Assembly: GCA_900770285.1 (NCBI GenBank)
Contig: CAAGJO010000032.1
Coordinates: 8,093 to 72,092, forward strand
Direction: 5' to 3'
Origin: Oscillospiraceae bacterium
GTDB taxonomy: Bacteria; Bacillota; Clostridia; Oscillospirales; Ruminococcaceae
Length of the DNA stretch: 64,000 nucleotides
Shown here: positions 36,359 to 44,878 of the stretch, one piece after another
Numbering within the stretch: position 1 is the stretch's first letter
Layout of the letters: the number at the start of each line of letters is the position of its first letter
The notes under the pieces: generated by a model
What the model was told of the DNA's origin: nothing
Databases searched by the model: none
The model's input: the letters and a program-made list of their open reading frames with translations, nothing else
Made by a program: the position numbers and the translations under genes

Positions 36359-36410
36359 AAAATTAATTAGTTTTCTAATTAATTTTACATCTAACTAAAT
36401 TATTTGTCAA
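36359..36410 (-). promoter_or_regulatory. marR-ABC promoter covered by a 28-bp perfect palindrome
   Basis: TTGACA (36405-36410), 17 bases and TAAAAT (36382-36387). The -10 is overlapped by a perfect inverted repeat, 36359-36386, with 12-base arms (AAAATTAATTAG and its complement) around four bases. This placement fits autorepression by the MarR protein. A further TTTAGTTAG half site lies in the spacer. Confidence 0.8.
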
Positions 36411-36477
36411 TACTTTTTTGTAAGAAAGTTTGTCACAATGAAATAAAATTTTATAATTATCCTGTTCAGACAGATAA

Positions 36478-36500
36478 AAAGGACGGGGTTGCCGTCCTTT
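36478..36500. terminator. Bidirectional terminator after hydG
   Basis: A 9-bp stem (AAAGGACGG with CCGTCCTTT) and short loop, flanked by T runs on both strands. Confidence 0.75.
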
Positions 36501-36503
36501 TTA

Positions 36504-37961
36504 TTAAAATCTGAAATCACGCTTGCCGTTTTCAATATTTATAAGATTTTCCTTTACTATCTCCTTAACCTTCTCTTTTGGTATGGTTTCAATCTCTTTC
36601 TGAATAAGCTCCTCACCAATTTTTCTGGTATCCTCGCTGGCATAATCCATAAGAAATTCTTTTAAAGTCATAAGTGCGTTTGGCAGACAGCAGTTCTGAA
36701 TCTGCCCTGTTTTGCAAAGAGACATAAATCTGTCGCCAGTTCTTCCCTCACGATAACATGCCGTACAGAATGACGGCACATATCCAGATCTCATAAGCCA
36801 GTTTACAACCTCATCCAATGAACGCTGGTCGGAAACATCAAACTGCTCTGTATCATGAGGTCTTTCGTCAGGAGTATAGCCTGCATATCCGCCTACTGAG
36901 GTTCTCGACGCTCCTGAAATCTGAGATACGCCAAGTCCGATAACTTTCTCTCGGCAGCTCTGACTTTCTCTTGTTGAAATAATCATTCCTGTATATGGAA
37001 CGGCTATTCTTATGCAGGCAACAATCTTTGCAAAAATATCATCATCAATACCGTTGTCAAAAACTGAAGGGTCAATGTCCGCAGCACGTTTGATTCTAGG
37101 AACAGAAATGGTATGAGGTCCTACTCCGTGAACAGCCTCAAGATGTTCAGCATGCATTAAAAGTCCTGCGAATTCGTATTTGTACATTTCAAGTCCGAAA
37201 AGTACCCCAAGACCTACATCGTCAATTCCGCCCTGCATTGCTCTGTCCATAGCTTCGGTATGATAATAATAATTATGTTTTGGTCCTGCCGGATGAAGCT
37301 TTTCATAGCTTTCCTTATGATAAGTTTCCTGAAAAAGAATATATGTACCAATTCCTGCTTCTTTAAGCTTGCGGTAATTTTCAACTGTAGTTGCTGCAAT
37401 ATTTACGTTTACACGTCTTATTGCTCCGTTTTTATGCTTAATGGAATATATGGTTTTGATGCATTCCAAAATATATTCAATGGGATTGTTTACAGGGTCT
37501 TCTCCCGCCTCAATGGCAAGTCTTTTATGTCCCATATCCTGCAAAGCAATAACTTCTTTTTTAAGTTCTTCCTGAGTAAGTTTTTTTCTCGGAATATCCT
37601 TGTTCTGATAATGATAAGGACAGTAAACGCATTTGTTTACACAGTAGTTTGAAAGATAAAGAGGTGCAAACATAACAATTCGGTTGCCGTAAAAAGCCTC
37701 TTTTATTTCTTTTGCCAAATCATACATTTTTTCAACCAGGTCAGGGATTTCACATGCCAGCAGTACACTTGCCTCTCTGTGAGAAAGTCCTGAGCAAACA
37801 GTTGTTCCGTCAGCTCTGTAATCAGGTTTTGCTTTTTCAAGTATCTGCTCCACAAGCTCACGATTATTCTTATTTTCTTCGGCATATGCAAGAGTTGCGT
37901 TTATTTCTTCATCATTTATGAACTCTTCTGCCTTTAACGACTTTGGATTGTAAACAGCCAT
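36504..37961 (-). CDS. hydG: [FeFe] hydrogenase maturase HydG
   Basis: A radical SAM tyrosine lyase that makes the CO and CN ligands of the H-cluster. The radical SAM cluster motif is CVNKCVYC, preceded by FAPLYLSNY. The C-terminal auxiliary-cluster region FCTACYREGRTGDRFMSLC is intact, as HydG but not ThiH requires. At 485 residues it is full length. GAGG before the ATG at 37961 lies in the last codons of hydE, 4 bases away. No hydF or hydrogenase gene is in the window. Confidence 0.94.
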   Translation of the reverse strand: MAVYNPKSLKAEEFINDEEINATLAYAEENKNNRELVEQILEKAKPDYRADGTTVCSGLSHREASVLLACEIPDLVEKMYDLAKEIKEAFYGNRIVMFAPLYLSNYCVNKCVYCPYHYQNKDIPRKKLTQEELKKEVIALQDMGHKRLAIEAGEDPVNNPIEYILECIKTIYSIKHKNGAIRRVNVNIAATTVENYRKLKEAGIGTYILFQETYHKESYEKLHPAGPKHNYYYHTEAMDRAMQGGIDDVGLGVLFGLEMYKYEFAGLLMHAEHLEAVHGVGPHTISVPRIKRAADIDPSVFDNGIDDDIFAKIVACIRIAVPYTGMIISTRESQSCREKVIGLGVSQISGASRTSVGGYAGYTPDERPHDTEQFDVSDQRSLDEVVNWLMRSGYVPSFCTACYREGRTGDRFMSLCKTGQIQNCCLPNALMTLKEFLMDYASEDTRKIGEELIQKEIETIPKEKVKEIVKENLINIENGKRDFRF

Positions 37962-37965
37962 AACA

Positions 37966-39027
37966 TTAACCTCTTTCTTCATTTATTGAAACACAGTCGC
38001 CTTTGCTGACGACTACTCTGTATCCAACAGATTCTATTCTTCTTTCCATACAAGACCGACACTGTGCAGATTCATCACCTGTACATATTTTGTTGTCATA
38101 AAGCATATACTTTTTCCTTACGGCAGTGGGCGAAAGGTTTGGCATAACAACATTCGCTCCGGCGAGAATACCCTTTTCTCTGCCTTGTGGATTTATTGTA
38201 CCCAAGGCAGTGGTGGAAGGTATCAGAGCATGAGGAAGTGTCAGCCGTATCAGTCCTATCATGAGCAACGTCTGCTCCATTGTACCGCTTTTAAAACCTG
38301 CGAAAGGTGTATCCCTATGCGTAATAAAAGGTCCGATTCCCACCATTTGCGGATTTAGCTCTTTTATAAACAGCAGATCTTCCGCAAGACTTTCTGCCGT
38401 TTGATACGGCGAACCAACCATAAAACCTGTTCCCACCTGATACCCTATTTTTTTAAGATTATAAAGACATTTCTTTCGGTTATCAAGTGAAAGCTCTTTT
38501 GGGTGAAGCTTTTCATAATGCTTGTTATTGGCTGTTTCGTGTCTGAGCAAATATCTGTCTGCCCCTGCATCAAAATATGCCTTATATTGCTCATATGCCT
38601 TTTCACCTATAGACAGAGTTACTGCACAATCAGGAAAACAACTCTTAATATATGATATAATCCTGCAAAGCTTTTCATCTGTATAGAAATTATCTTCACC
38701 GCCCTGCAGTACAAATGTACGAAAACCAAGTTTATATCCTTCCTCACAGCATGAATATATCTCCTGCTCCGAAAGTCTGTATCTGCTGCAATTTTTGTTG
38801 CTTCGTCTTATTCCACAGTAAAAACAATCGTTTTTACAGTAATTTGTAAATTCAATAAGCCCACGGATATAAACATCTTTTCCGTAATACTTTTCTCTTA
38901 ATTTACGTGCTTTGCCAAACAAATATTCATCAGATTCCTCTGTATGATTATCAATTATATAACTATATTCATCAAGACTAAGCTTATGATCACTTTCAAG
39001 CTTATCTAAAAGCGAAAAAATATCTAT
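37966..39027 (-). CDS. hydE: [FeFe] hydrogenase maturase HydE, apparent non-AUG start
   Basis: A radical SAM enzyme of H-cluster assembly. The cluster motif is NYCKNDCFYCGIRR; GGEDNFY and MPNLSPTAVRKKYMLYDNK are HydE hallmarks. The first usual start in frame is TTG at 38922, but the frame stays open upstream and codes DIFSLLDKLESDHKLSLDEY, which matches HydE N-termini. No ATG, GTG or TTG occurs there before a TGA, only ATA (39027) or ATT (39021), placed 10-17 bases after AGAGGTG. I give the ATA-start form (353 residues, the usual length). Confidence 0.85.
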   Translation of the reverse strand: MDIFSLLDKLESDHKLSLDEYSYIIDNHTEESDEYLFGKARKLREKYYGKDVYIRGLIEFTNYCKNDCFYCGIRRSNKNCSRYRLSEQEIYSCCEEGYKLGFRTFVLQGGEDNFYTDEKLCRIISYIKSCFPDCAVTLSIGEKAYEQYKAYFDAGADRYLLRHETANNKHYEKLHPKELSLDNRKKCLYNLKKIGYQVGTGFMVGSPYQTAESLAEDLLFIKELNPQMVGIGPFITHRDTPFAGFKSGTMEQTLLMIGLIRLTLPHALIPSTTALGTINPQGREKGILAGANVVMPNLSPTAVRKKYMLYDNKICTGDESAQCRSCMERRIESVGYRVVVSKGDCVSINEERG

Positions 39028-39028
39028 T

Positions 39029-39283
39029 CTATTTCACCTCTTTTTCTTTGGAATAAATCGTCTTGCAGGTAACGCCTTTTATTCTTCCCAGATTTCCCGA
39101 AAGAGTATTGATTATATCCATAGGAGCGTCAAGAACAACACTGATGATATTCAGGTTATCCTTTGCCCTCGGGATTCCCATTCTACCGATTATATATTCG
39201 TTGTAGCTATGAAGAATGTCATTTATCTGCTTTGAACATTCAGTATCATACACCATTATTCCAATTAATGCTGCTCTGTTCAT
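39029..39283 (-). CDS. TM1266 family hydrogenase-system regulator
   Basis: An 84-residue ACT-like/NikR-C-like protein of the TM1266 family, which regularly accompanies hydE/F/G. RAALIGIMVYD at the N-terminus and YIIGRMGIPRAKDNLNIISVVLDAP are the conserved core. It is taken to be a regulator of iron-only hydrogenase genes; its ligand is not established. AAAGGA precedes the ATG, and its stop overlaps the presumed hydE ribosome site. Confidence 0.88.
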   Translation of the reverse strand: MNRAALIGIMVYDTECSKQINDILHSYNEYIIGRMGIPRAKDNLNIISVVLDAPMDIINTLSGNLGRIKGVTCKTIYSKEKEVK

Positions 39284-39311
39284 ATTGATATAATCCTTTC
39301 AAATATCTGTA

Positions 39312-39480
39312 ATAACAAAAATCCCTGTCTAAAAGAAAAGACAGGGATAAAGCCATACCTTTGAAAAACGGGTACAGCATATGATTCATGTTTTGTCTTT
39401 TCCGTCAGTAGAACTTTCGGTAAGAATATTTTTTACAGAAATTTCCCGTCAGGTATCCTTTCGGGTCATTTTTTCAGATT
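39312..39480 (-). ncRNA. Unidentified structured leader RNA of the TM1266-hydE-hydG operon
   Basis: The 5' leader before the hydrogenase-maturation genes has two related hairpins and a terminator. The hairpins are at 39445-39465 and 39402-39420 (minus strand). Each has an outer CC(C)G/CGG(G) stem, an internal loop AA facing GA, and an inner 3-bp stem that is AGG/CCT in one and AGT/ACT in the other, a compensatory change. An 8-bp stem with wobble pairs (GCTGTACC with GGTATGGC) follows at about 39355-39382, then the terminator at 39321-39348. I cannot match it to a riboswitch class I know. Confidence 0.5.
39321..39348 (-). terminator. Terminator in the hyd operon leader
   Basis: A 10-bp stem (ATCCCTGTCT with AGACAGGGAT), 8-base loop and TTTTT tail on the minus strand, only about 35 bases before the TM1266 start codon. 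Its position suggests attenuation control. Confidence 0.75.
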
Positions 39481-39486
39481 CCAGCT

Positions 39487-39519
39487 GATGTTTTCCGCCT
39501 AAAAAAAGGCGGAGACATC
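39487..39519 (-). terminator. 3' hairpin of the RNase P RNA transcript
   Basis: Stem GATGT...ACATC with inner CCGCCT/AGGCGG just past rnpB. There is no clean T run after it, so it may be a processing or end-protecting structure. Confidence 0.4.
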
Positions 39520-39541
39520 TTGACTAAGTTATAAACATAAC

Positions 39542-39888
39542 AAGAGAGCAAGCCTATAAGCCGAGTTTTGTCGTGTGCGATAATCTATCTAGATTCATTG
39601 TCGCCAATGAATTCAAGCCATCTATAGCCATAAGTCTGACGAGCAGCCATTGACTTATAAACTACCATTGATGTTGCATCGGATAAGGTTTACATGGCAG
39701 CAATATCTCTATTGCTCCGGTGAGCTCTTACCTCGCCTTTCCACCCTTACCGTTAAAAACGGCGGTATATTTCTGCTGCACTTGCTCTAAGGTCGCCCTC
39801 GGCTGATGTTATCAGCTACCCTGCTCTGTGATGCTCGGACTTTCCTCATGAACTAAAACGTTCACGCTATCGCATAGCTTACTCTCTT
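39542..39888 (-). ncRNA. rnpB: RNase P RNA, bacterial
   Basis: The catalytic RNA of tRNA 5' processing, about 347 nt. On the minus strand the conserved blocks occur in order: the P1 strand AGAGAGTAAGC, GAGGAAAGTCCGAGC (CR I), CAGGGTAGCTGATAAC, GGAAAGGCGAGGTAAGAGC with CTCACC, and the 3' ACAAAACTCGGCTTATAGG. The end closes P1 with GCTTGCTCTCT. A promoter ends just before the 5' end. It is followed by the hyd leader on the same strand. Confidence 0.96.
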
Positions 39889-39892
39889 AAAC

Positions 39893-39921
39893 ATTATATC
39901 ATTTTTCAAAATCAATGTCAA
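39893..39921 (-). promoter_or_regulatory. rnpB promoter
   Basis: Perfect TTGACA (39916-39921), 17 bases and TATAAT (39893-39898) on the minus strand, placing the start point at about 39887. Confidence 0.85.
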
Positions 39922-39936
39922 ACACTATAAAGAATA

Positions 39937-42117
39937 TTAAAGCACCTGGCTCTTTGAAGTTCCTTTATATTTCCAATACTTGCTGTTTTCCTGCTTTTCA
40001 GAGTATTTCAAGCAGATAAACTCCCATTTGTAATATGAACCACTGTCGTATCTTGTTTCACCGGCTTCCAACAGATAAGTTATGCCGTCTATATCAATTT
40101 CGCCCCACCAATGCGGACCGCCGGTTGGATATCTGTTTCCGCCGACAAGACGAACATTGTATCCCAGATAAGTCATCATTTCAACCAATGCACCGTTATA
40201 GTCGGTACATTGTCCCTGCTTTTTCACAAAAACATTTTCAGTATGTGAATTTGTAGGGATTTTGCCGTAAACCATATGTTTTCTTATCCAATCAGCAGTA
40301 TAAATAACCTTCTGACTGGTTGTCCAGCCGGATTTGAAATGTGTTTTTGCAAAATTTGACAAAATCTTTTTTTCTTTAGCCGTCAGAGTATGGGAAGTTG
40401 TTTTTCCGCCTTTCTGAGTGTTTACTATTTTATATGAACTGTGAGTTTTGCGTGGAGCGGCATTAAGACGTGATGTTGCAGAGGCAGTGCCTCTGCATCC
40501 TGAAAAGGAACTGTATACTTTTTTGCCGTTTACTATATAATAAGCTCTGATTTTAAAATGATAATTAAAATTGCTTTTAAGACCAGTCTTAGTGAAAGAT
40601 GTGGTATTTGCGCTAACGGTCTTTACCAGATGAATATTATTATAGCAGCTGTTCATTTCAATATCAACGCCGTTTCGGCTGTTATTGTAAATCTGCTCAC
40701 CGCCGCAGCAGTAAATCTCATAGCCGCTTGCACGTGGCACTTTGCTCCATGAAATATTAGCTTTGTTTTTATATGCTTTAAGAGTTATCACCGGCGTTTT
40801 AAGCTTTGTGGTACAATCAATCGTCTTCATTGGGCCATACTGATATTTACCGTTTGAAAGCTTTCTGTATGGTGTAACGCCAAATTTATATTTTGCAGCT
40901 GACTGCAAGCTGCTTACAGAATATTTTGTGGCAGAAACGTTTTTCAAAGCTGCCCATTTTTTCTTTTTAGAATCATATTTTGAGATTTTATAACCTGTTG
41001 CCAGAGGCACTTTGTCCCAGCTCAAAGTTACTTTATCCGATGATGAAGATGAATTAAGAGTATTTATAACTCCGAACTTAATATCAAAATTATATGTTTT
41101 TGAATTCCATTTATAGTTGCCTTTTGAACTTACTGTACACTGAGCCTTTCCTGTATTTATATTATTTTTATATGATAAAGTATAATCTCTGTTAAGCTTA
41201 AGCAGCGTGCTTCCAGAATAGACCTTGGGCTTAGGGCAAACGGCTTTGCCGGAATACGCATACTCTTTCGCCAGATTCACTTTAAGATTTGTTACAGTTT
41301 TCGGAGCAATAGTAAATATACCGCAGGCATCGCCGTAATAACCTCCGATACCAAAAATGTATACTTTTCCTTTTCCGGCATTTATATTGTTTTCATAATA
41401 ATCAATGATATAATCAGTATTCTTTATTAAAGTTCTGCCGCCGGCCTTAACAACAGGAACAGGCCTTATCTCAGAGCCTGTATATGTATATGTACTGCTT
41501 AAAGATATATTGCCGCTGGTTATTTCACGAGGTTCAATATAATATCCGATTTCATAGCTGCCTTCAAAATTCCCCTTGCCTGTCACAATTACAGTTGCAC
41601 CTTTATAGCAATCCTTTAAATTACCGGAATATGACAAAGAATAATCTGTTCCCTCTTTTAAAACATATCCGTTATACTCCGCTTTGATTTTCGGTTTTAC
41701 ATCACTGCCTGTATAATAAAAATAATCATAATCATGGCTGCCTTCTAATGATATATCAGCATCGCCCCATGAAATATCGACCTTCTGAATTTCAAACGTT
41801 GTTTTTATAGTACCTGTATATTCTCCGATGCCCTGAATAATAACATTAGCAGTACCTGCATTAGTATTATTTGAATATCTAACAGTATAGTCTGTTCCTT
41901 CATCCAAATAAAACCAATCATTATAACTGTAAACACTTACATCAGGCTCTAAAGGCTTTCCTGTATAATATAAATCATAATCATCAAGATAATACTCATA
42001 ATTTTCCTGAGATATATCATTATCTGCATACGCAAAGACTTTCAGACTGTCAGACGGAAAGGACACCGCCGAGCATATACAGCATAATGTAAGCAACATT
42101 GCAACAATTTTTTTCAT
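39937..42117 (-). CDS. Secreted protein with repeat domains, Fn3 and transglutaminase-like domain
   Basis: A 726-residue protein with a signal peptide (1-30, ending VFAYA). Four repeats of about 80 residues follow, each with a YTG...P...Y start and a GTDYTVRYSNNTNAG-like core; they resemble MBG/YDG-type extracellular repeats. Two fibronectin type III-like domains cover about 350-545. The C-terminal domain is transglutaminase/protease-like: GQCTDYNGALVEMM carries C637 and GPHWWGEIDIDG carries H669. It may crosslink or cleave surface proteins (inference). No membrane anchor is visible. RBS AGAGG precedes the ATG. Confidence 0.8.
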   Translation of the reverse strand: MKKIVAMLLTLCCICSAVSFPSDSLKVFAYADNDISQENYEYYLDDYDLYYTGKPLEPDVSVYSYNDWFYLDEGTDYTVRYSNNTNAGTANVIIQGIGEYTGTIKTTFEIQKVDISWGDADISLEGSHDYDYFYYTGSDVKPKIKAEYNGYVLKEGTDYSLSYSGNLKDCYKGATVIVTGKGNFEGSYEIGYYIEPREITSGNISLSSTYTYTGSEIRPVPVVKAGGRTLIKNTDYIIDYYENNINAGKGKVYIFGIGGYYGDACGIFTIAPKTVTNLKVNLAKEYAYSGKAVCPKPKVYSGSTLLKLNRDYTLSYKNNINTGKAQCTVSSKGNYKWNSKTYNFDIKFGVINTLNSSSSSDKVTLSWDKVPLATGYKISKYDSKKKKWAALKNVSATKYSVSSLQSAAKYKFGVTPYRKLSNGKYQYGPMKTIDCTTKLKTPVITLKAYKNKANISWSKVPRASGYEIYCCGGEQIYNNSRNGVDIEMNSCYNNIHLVKTVSANTTSFTKTGLKSNFNYHFKIRAYYIVNGKKVYSSFSGCRGTASATSRLNAAPRKTHSSYKIVNTQKGGKTTSHTLTAKEKKILSNFAKTHFKSGWTTSQKVIYTADWIRKHMVYGKIPTNSHTENVFVKKQGQCTDYNGALVEMMTYLGYNVRLVGGNRYPTGGPHWWGEIDIDGITYLLEAGETRYDSGSYYKWEFICLKYSEKQENSKYWKYKGTSKSQVL

Positions 42118-42150
42118 ATATATTACCTCTTTTTTGTATTAATATACTTA

Positions 42151-42180
42151 ATTATAACACATTGCAGAATTATCTGTCAA
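42151..42180 (-). promoter_or_regulatory. Promoter of the transglutaminase-like gene
   Basis: TTGACA (42175-42180), 18 bases and TATAAT (42151-42156) on the minus strand. Confidence 0.75.
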
Positions 42181-42212
42181 TAATATATTTTTTCTGAAAT
42201 TCATAGGTGCTC

Positions 42213-42241
42213 TTGCAAAAAATGAGGAATTATGGTATCAT
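42213..42241 (+). promoter_or_regulatory. Promoter of the malic enzyme gene
   Basis: TTGCAA (42213-42218), 17 bases and TATCAT (42236-42241), divergent from the transglutaminase-like gene. Confidence 0.6.
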
Positions 42242-42271
42242 AGCAATAGATATTTGAAAGGACTTGAAAAT

Positions 42272-43444
42272 ATGAATTACGCTGAAGAATCACTTAAACT
42301 TCATTATAAATGGAAAGGCAAAATTGAAGTCAACTGCCGTGTTCCTCTTGAAACAAGAGATGACCTTTCTCTTGCATACACTCCCGGAGTTGCACAGCCT
42401 TGCCTTGAAATTCAAAAAGACATTGATAAAAGCTATGAACTGACAAGACGTTCAAACCTTGTTGCAGTTGTAACAGACGGTACTGCAATTCTGGGACTCG
42501 GAGATATCGGACCTGAAGCCGGTATGCCGGTAATGGAAGGAAAATGTGCGCTTTTTAAAGCTTTTGGCGATGTTGATGCCATTCCTCTTTGCGTTAAATC
42601 GAAAGACGTTGACGAAATAGTAAGAACCATAAGCCTTATTTCAGGCAGTTTCGGCGGAATAAACTTGGAAGATATCTCTGCCCCACGCTGCTTTGAAATA
42701 GAGAAAAAACTTAAGGAATGCTGTGATATCCCAATTTTCCATGATGACCAGCACGGCACTGCTATAGTTGTCGGTGCAGGAATAATCAACGCCTGCAAGG
42801 TTACAGGCAAGAAACTTGAGGATATAACCGTTGTAATAAACGGTGCAGGCTCTGCCGGAATTGCCATTTGCAAGTTCCTGCTTTCCCTTGGCGTTAAAGA
42901 TGTTATCATGGTTGATATTAAGGGAATCATCTGCGAAGGCGGAGAATTTCTTAACAAAGCCCATGAAGAAATCTCAAAAATAACAAATAAAACAAAACGT
43001 ACAGGAAATCTTGCCGATGCAATGAAAGGTGCAGATGTTTTTGTAGGCGTTTCAAAACCAAATCTCGTTAATGCCGAAATGATTCAGTCTATGAACGAAA
43101 AACCTATAATCTTCGCTATGGCTAACCCTACACCTGAAATCATGCCCGACAAAGCAAAAGAAGCCGGCGCTGCTGTTGTGGGAACAGGACGCTCAGACTT
43201 TCCTAATCAGATTAACAACGTGCTTGTTTTCCCCGGAGTTTTCAGAGGTGCTCTTGACTGCAGAGCAAAAGACATAAATTCAGAAATGAAAATTGCCGCT
43301 GCCCATGCCATTGCCGATTATATTCCTGACAGTGAGCTGAATGCCGAAAATATTATCCCGTCAGCTCTTGACAAAAATGTTGCCATGGCAGTTGCAAAAG
43401 CAGTTGCAAAAGCAGCAAAAGACTCGGGATGTGCAAGAATTTAA
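42272..43444 (+). CDS. NAD(P)-dependent malic enzyme
   Basis: Oxidatively decarboxylates malate to pyruvate and CO2. It is the short bacterial form (390 residues) without a phosphotransacetylase tail. YTPGVAQPC and LGLGDIGPEAGMPVMEGK mark the active site, and FHDDQHGTAIVVGAG the metal site. The Rossmann domain has INGAGSAGIAICKFL, ending the cofactor strand with MVDIKG. The ATG at 42272 is used; the frame's TTG at 42254 lies within the ribosome site. It is a single gene with its own terminator. Confidence 0.93.
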   Translation: MNYAEESLKLHYKWKGKIEVNCRVPLETRDDLSLAYTPGVAQPCLEIQKDIDKSYELTRRSNLVAVVTDGTAILGLGDIGPEAGMPVMEGKCALFKAFGDVDAIPLCVKSKDVDEIVRTISLISGSFGGINLEDISAPRCFEIEKKLKECCDIPIFHDDQHGTAIVVGAGIINACKVTGKKLEDITVVINGAGSAGIAICKFLLSLGVKDVIMVDIKGIICEGGEFLNKAHEEISKITNKTKRTGNLADAMKGADVFVGVSKPNLVNAEMIQSMNEKPIIFAMANPTPEIMPDKAKEAGAAVVGTGRSDFPNQINNVLVFPGVFRGALDCRAKDINSEMKIAAAHAIADYIPDSELNAENIIPSALDKNVAMAVAKAVAKAAKDSGCARI

Positions 43445-43457
43445 TACATAAATAAAG

Positions 43458-43485
43458 CACCGGACATCTGAAAAGATATCCGGTG
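43458..43485 (+). terminator. Malic enzyme terminator
   Basis: A 7-bp GC-rich stem (CACCGGA with TCCGGTG) 14 bases after the stop codon; the T run is poor. Confidence 0.55.
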
Positions 43486-43502
43486 TTGCTGTATGTACCA
43501 AA

Positions 43503-43531
43503 CAAACAATCCCGTATCAGCCCGTCCGGCA
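43503..43531. repeat. 29-bp direct repeat, copy 1
   Basis: Identical to 43588-43616. It begins CAAACAATCCCGTATCAG and ends CCGTCCGGCA, and lies between malic enzyme and the YgjP-like gene. Confidence 0.7.
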
Positions 43532-43557
43532 TGCAGATAAAAAAATAATCCAAACAA

Positions 43558-43616
43558 GCGTCGCGGGAATAAAGATAATGTAACGGGCAAACAATCCCGT
43601 ATCAGCCCGTCCGGCA
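43558..43616. repeat. Intergenic repeat element containing the second 29-bp copy
   Basis: The 29-bp repeat (43588-43616) is the second half of a longer unit starting GCGTCGCGGGAATAAAG. A diverged copy of this unit lies at 47621-47670 behind the flavodiiron gene, sharing AAAGATAATGT and GTATC blocks, which suggests a dispersed family. Confidence 0.55.
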
Positions 43617-43619
43617 GGA

Positions 43620-44321
43620 CTATGAATTAAGATTTTTTCTTATTTTCTTCCAGTCAGGGCAATATTTTGTGACTAAATTCCAGAATTCCTTGCTGTGATT
43701 CATATATTTTAAATGACAAAGTTCATGTATGACAACATATTCAAGGCACTCCAAATCATGAAAAATAATATTAAAGCTTATGGATATATTTCCGTTAGAG
43801 GAACAGCTCCCCCACCTGCTTTTCATGTTTTTTATGGTTACCTTTTTGGGATAAAGTCCAATCTTAGGACAAATTTTTCTGAACGCTTTATCAACCTGTT
43901 TGCAGGCATAATCAGACAAAAGACTGTCCGTCTGCATTTTTATCCATTCCTTGTCGCTATCCTTGTTAACAGCAATTACAATGCTTTCATCTGAAAAATA
44001 AGGACTAAAATATTTCTCGCTTTTTACAAGATTCAGCTTGTAGTTGTTCCCTAAGATTGACGCTGTCTCCCCGTCTTTGTATTCGGAAAAACCGTTCCGT
44101 TTCTTTTCCTCAGGACTTTCCATATGCTTTTTTATCCAGTCTGTATGCTGATTCAAAAGATTGACAGCAGTTTCCTTTGGTTCGCCGAAAGGCAGCTTGA
44201 CTGTAATGATTCCCTCACGAATGCACAGATAGCAGCGTTTTCTGTCACCAATATCCAGTACATAATCAATATGCGAACCGTCATTAAGAACAGCGCTTTC
44301 ATTAGTTACAAAATTTCTCAT
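43620..44321 (-). CDS. YgjP-like (DUF45) zinc metallopeptidase
   Basis: A 233-residue protein of the YgjP/SprT-like metalloprotease family. The zinc site is VIHELCHLKYMNHSKEFW (HExxH plus a distal His) and the preceding SRWGSCSSNGNISISFNI is the family signature. The N-terminal half is beta-rich. The cellular substrate is unknown. The ATG overlaps the stop of the SH3-domain gene by 4 bases, so the two are coupled. The two 29-bp repeats lie just beyond its 3' end. Confidence 0.88.
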   Translation of the reverse strand: MRNFVTNESAVLNDGSHIDYVLDIGDRKRCYLCIREGIITVKLPFGEPKETAVNLLNQHTDWIKKHMESPEEKKRNGFSEYKDGETASILGNNYKLNLVKSEKYFSPYFSDESIVIAVNKDSDKEWIKMQTDSLLSDYACKQVDKAFRKICPKIGLYPKKVTIKNMKSRWGSCSSNGNISISFNIIFHDLECLEYVVIHELCHLKYMNHSKEFWNLVTKYCPDWKKIRKNLNS

Positions 44322-44830
44322 TGCGAAACGCTTTCAGTTGTCTGAGCAGCCGTTGTAACAGAATTTGCATTATAGCTAATATAATCAGATGAAACATATC
44401 CCTCAATACCTGCATACATTACCTTTGTAAAACCATTATCAAGCTGCTCAACCACCTGTACAGGTTCACCGGGCATAATTTCAAGATAATTCTGACCGTC
44501 CTTTTGAGGATTTTTACGCAGTATTAAATAATCAGTTGCATAAGCAGTATTTGCATCAGCGGCAGTGCTTTCATCAGATTTTTTAGCCGTAGTTGTAGTT
44601 TTAGCGGCTGATTTGGTCGTTTTGGAAGTTTTTTTAGTAGCGGCAGTCGCCTTGCTCACAGTTGTTGTAACTGTTCCTGTATAAAATCCGTCAGGAATAT
44701 CCGACACATTGCTTTTGAAAAGCAGTTTTGACATCAAAAGCACAACGAGAACAATGGCAATTAATATTAATGCCACACCGCCCACTTTCATTTTAAATGT
44801 TCCGCTTGTATTCTTTCTGTTTTCACTCAT
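44318..44830 (-). CDS. Membrane-anchored SH3-domain protein
   Basis: A 170-residue protein with a short cytoplasmic N-terminus, one membrane helix (about 17-37, GGVALILIAIVLVVLLMS), a Thr/Lys/Ala-rich linker (60-95) and a bacterial SH3-like domain (about 98-155: YLILRKNPQKDGQNYLEIMPGE, VMYAGIEGYVSSDYI). It probably sits outside the membrane and binds peptidoglycan (inference). I use the ATG at 44830 behind GGAAGG. It is coupled to the YgjP-like gene. Confidence 0.8.
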   Translation of the reverse strand: MSENRKNTSGTFKMKVGGVALILIAIVLVVLLMSKLLFKSNVSDIPDGFYTGTVTTTVSKATAATKKTSKTTKSAAKTTTTAKKSDESTAADANTAYATDYLILRKNPQKDGQNYLEIMPGEPVQVVEQLDNGFTKVMYAGIEGYVSSDYISYNANSVTTAAQTTESVSQ

Positions 44831-44878
44831 TTTTATAACCTTCCTTTTCATACTGATCTGTAAGAAGATTTGATCTTC

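Noticed and set aside
39402..39465. Hammerhead ribozyme in the hyd leader (CTGACGG and GAAA elements)
   Set aside because: The CUGANGA core is not matched (CUGACGG) and the third stem is missing; a tandem hairpin leader explains the pattern better.
43503..43616. CRISPR array from the 29-bp repeats
   Set aside because: Only two exact copies, with an 56-base gap that itself has a repeat-family copy elsewhere, and no cas genes.
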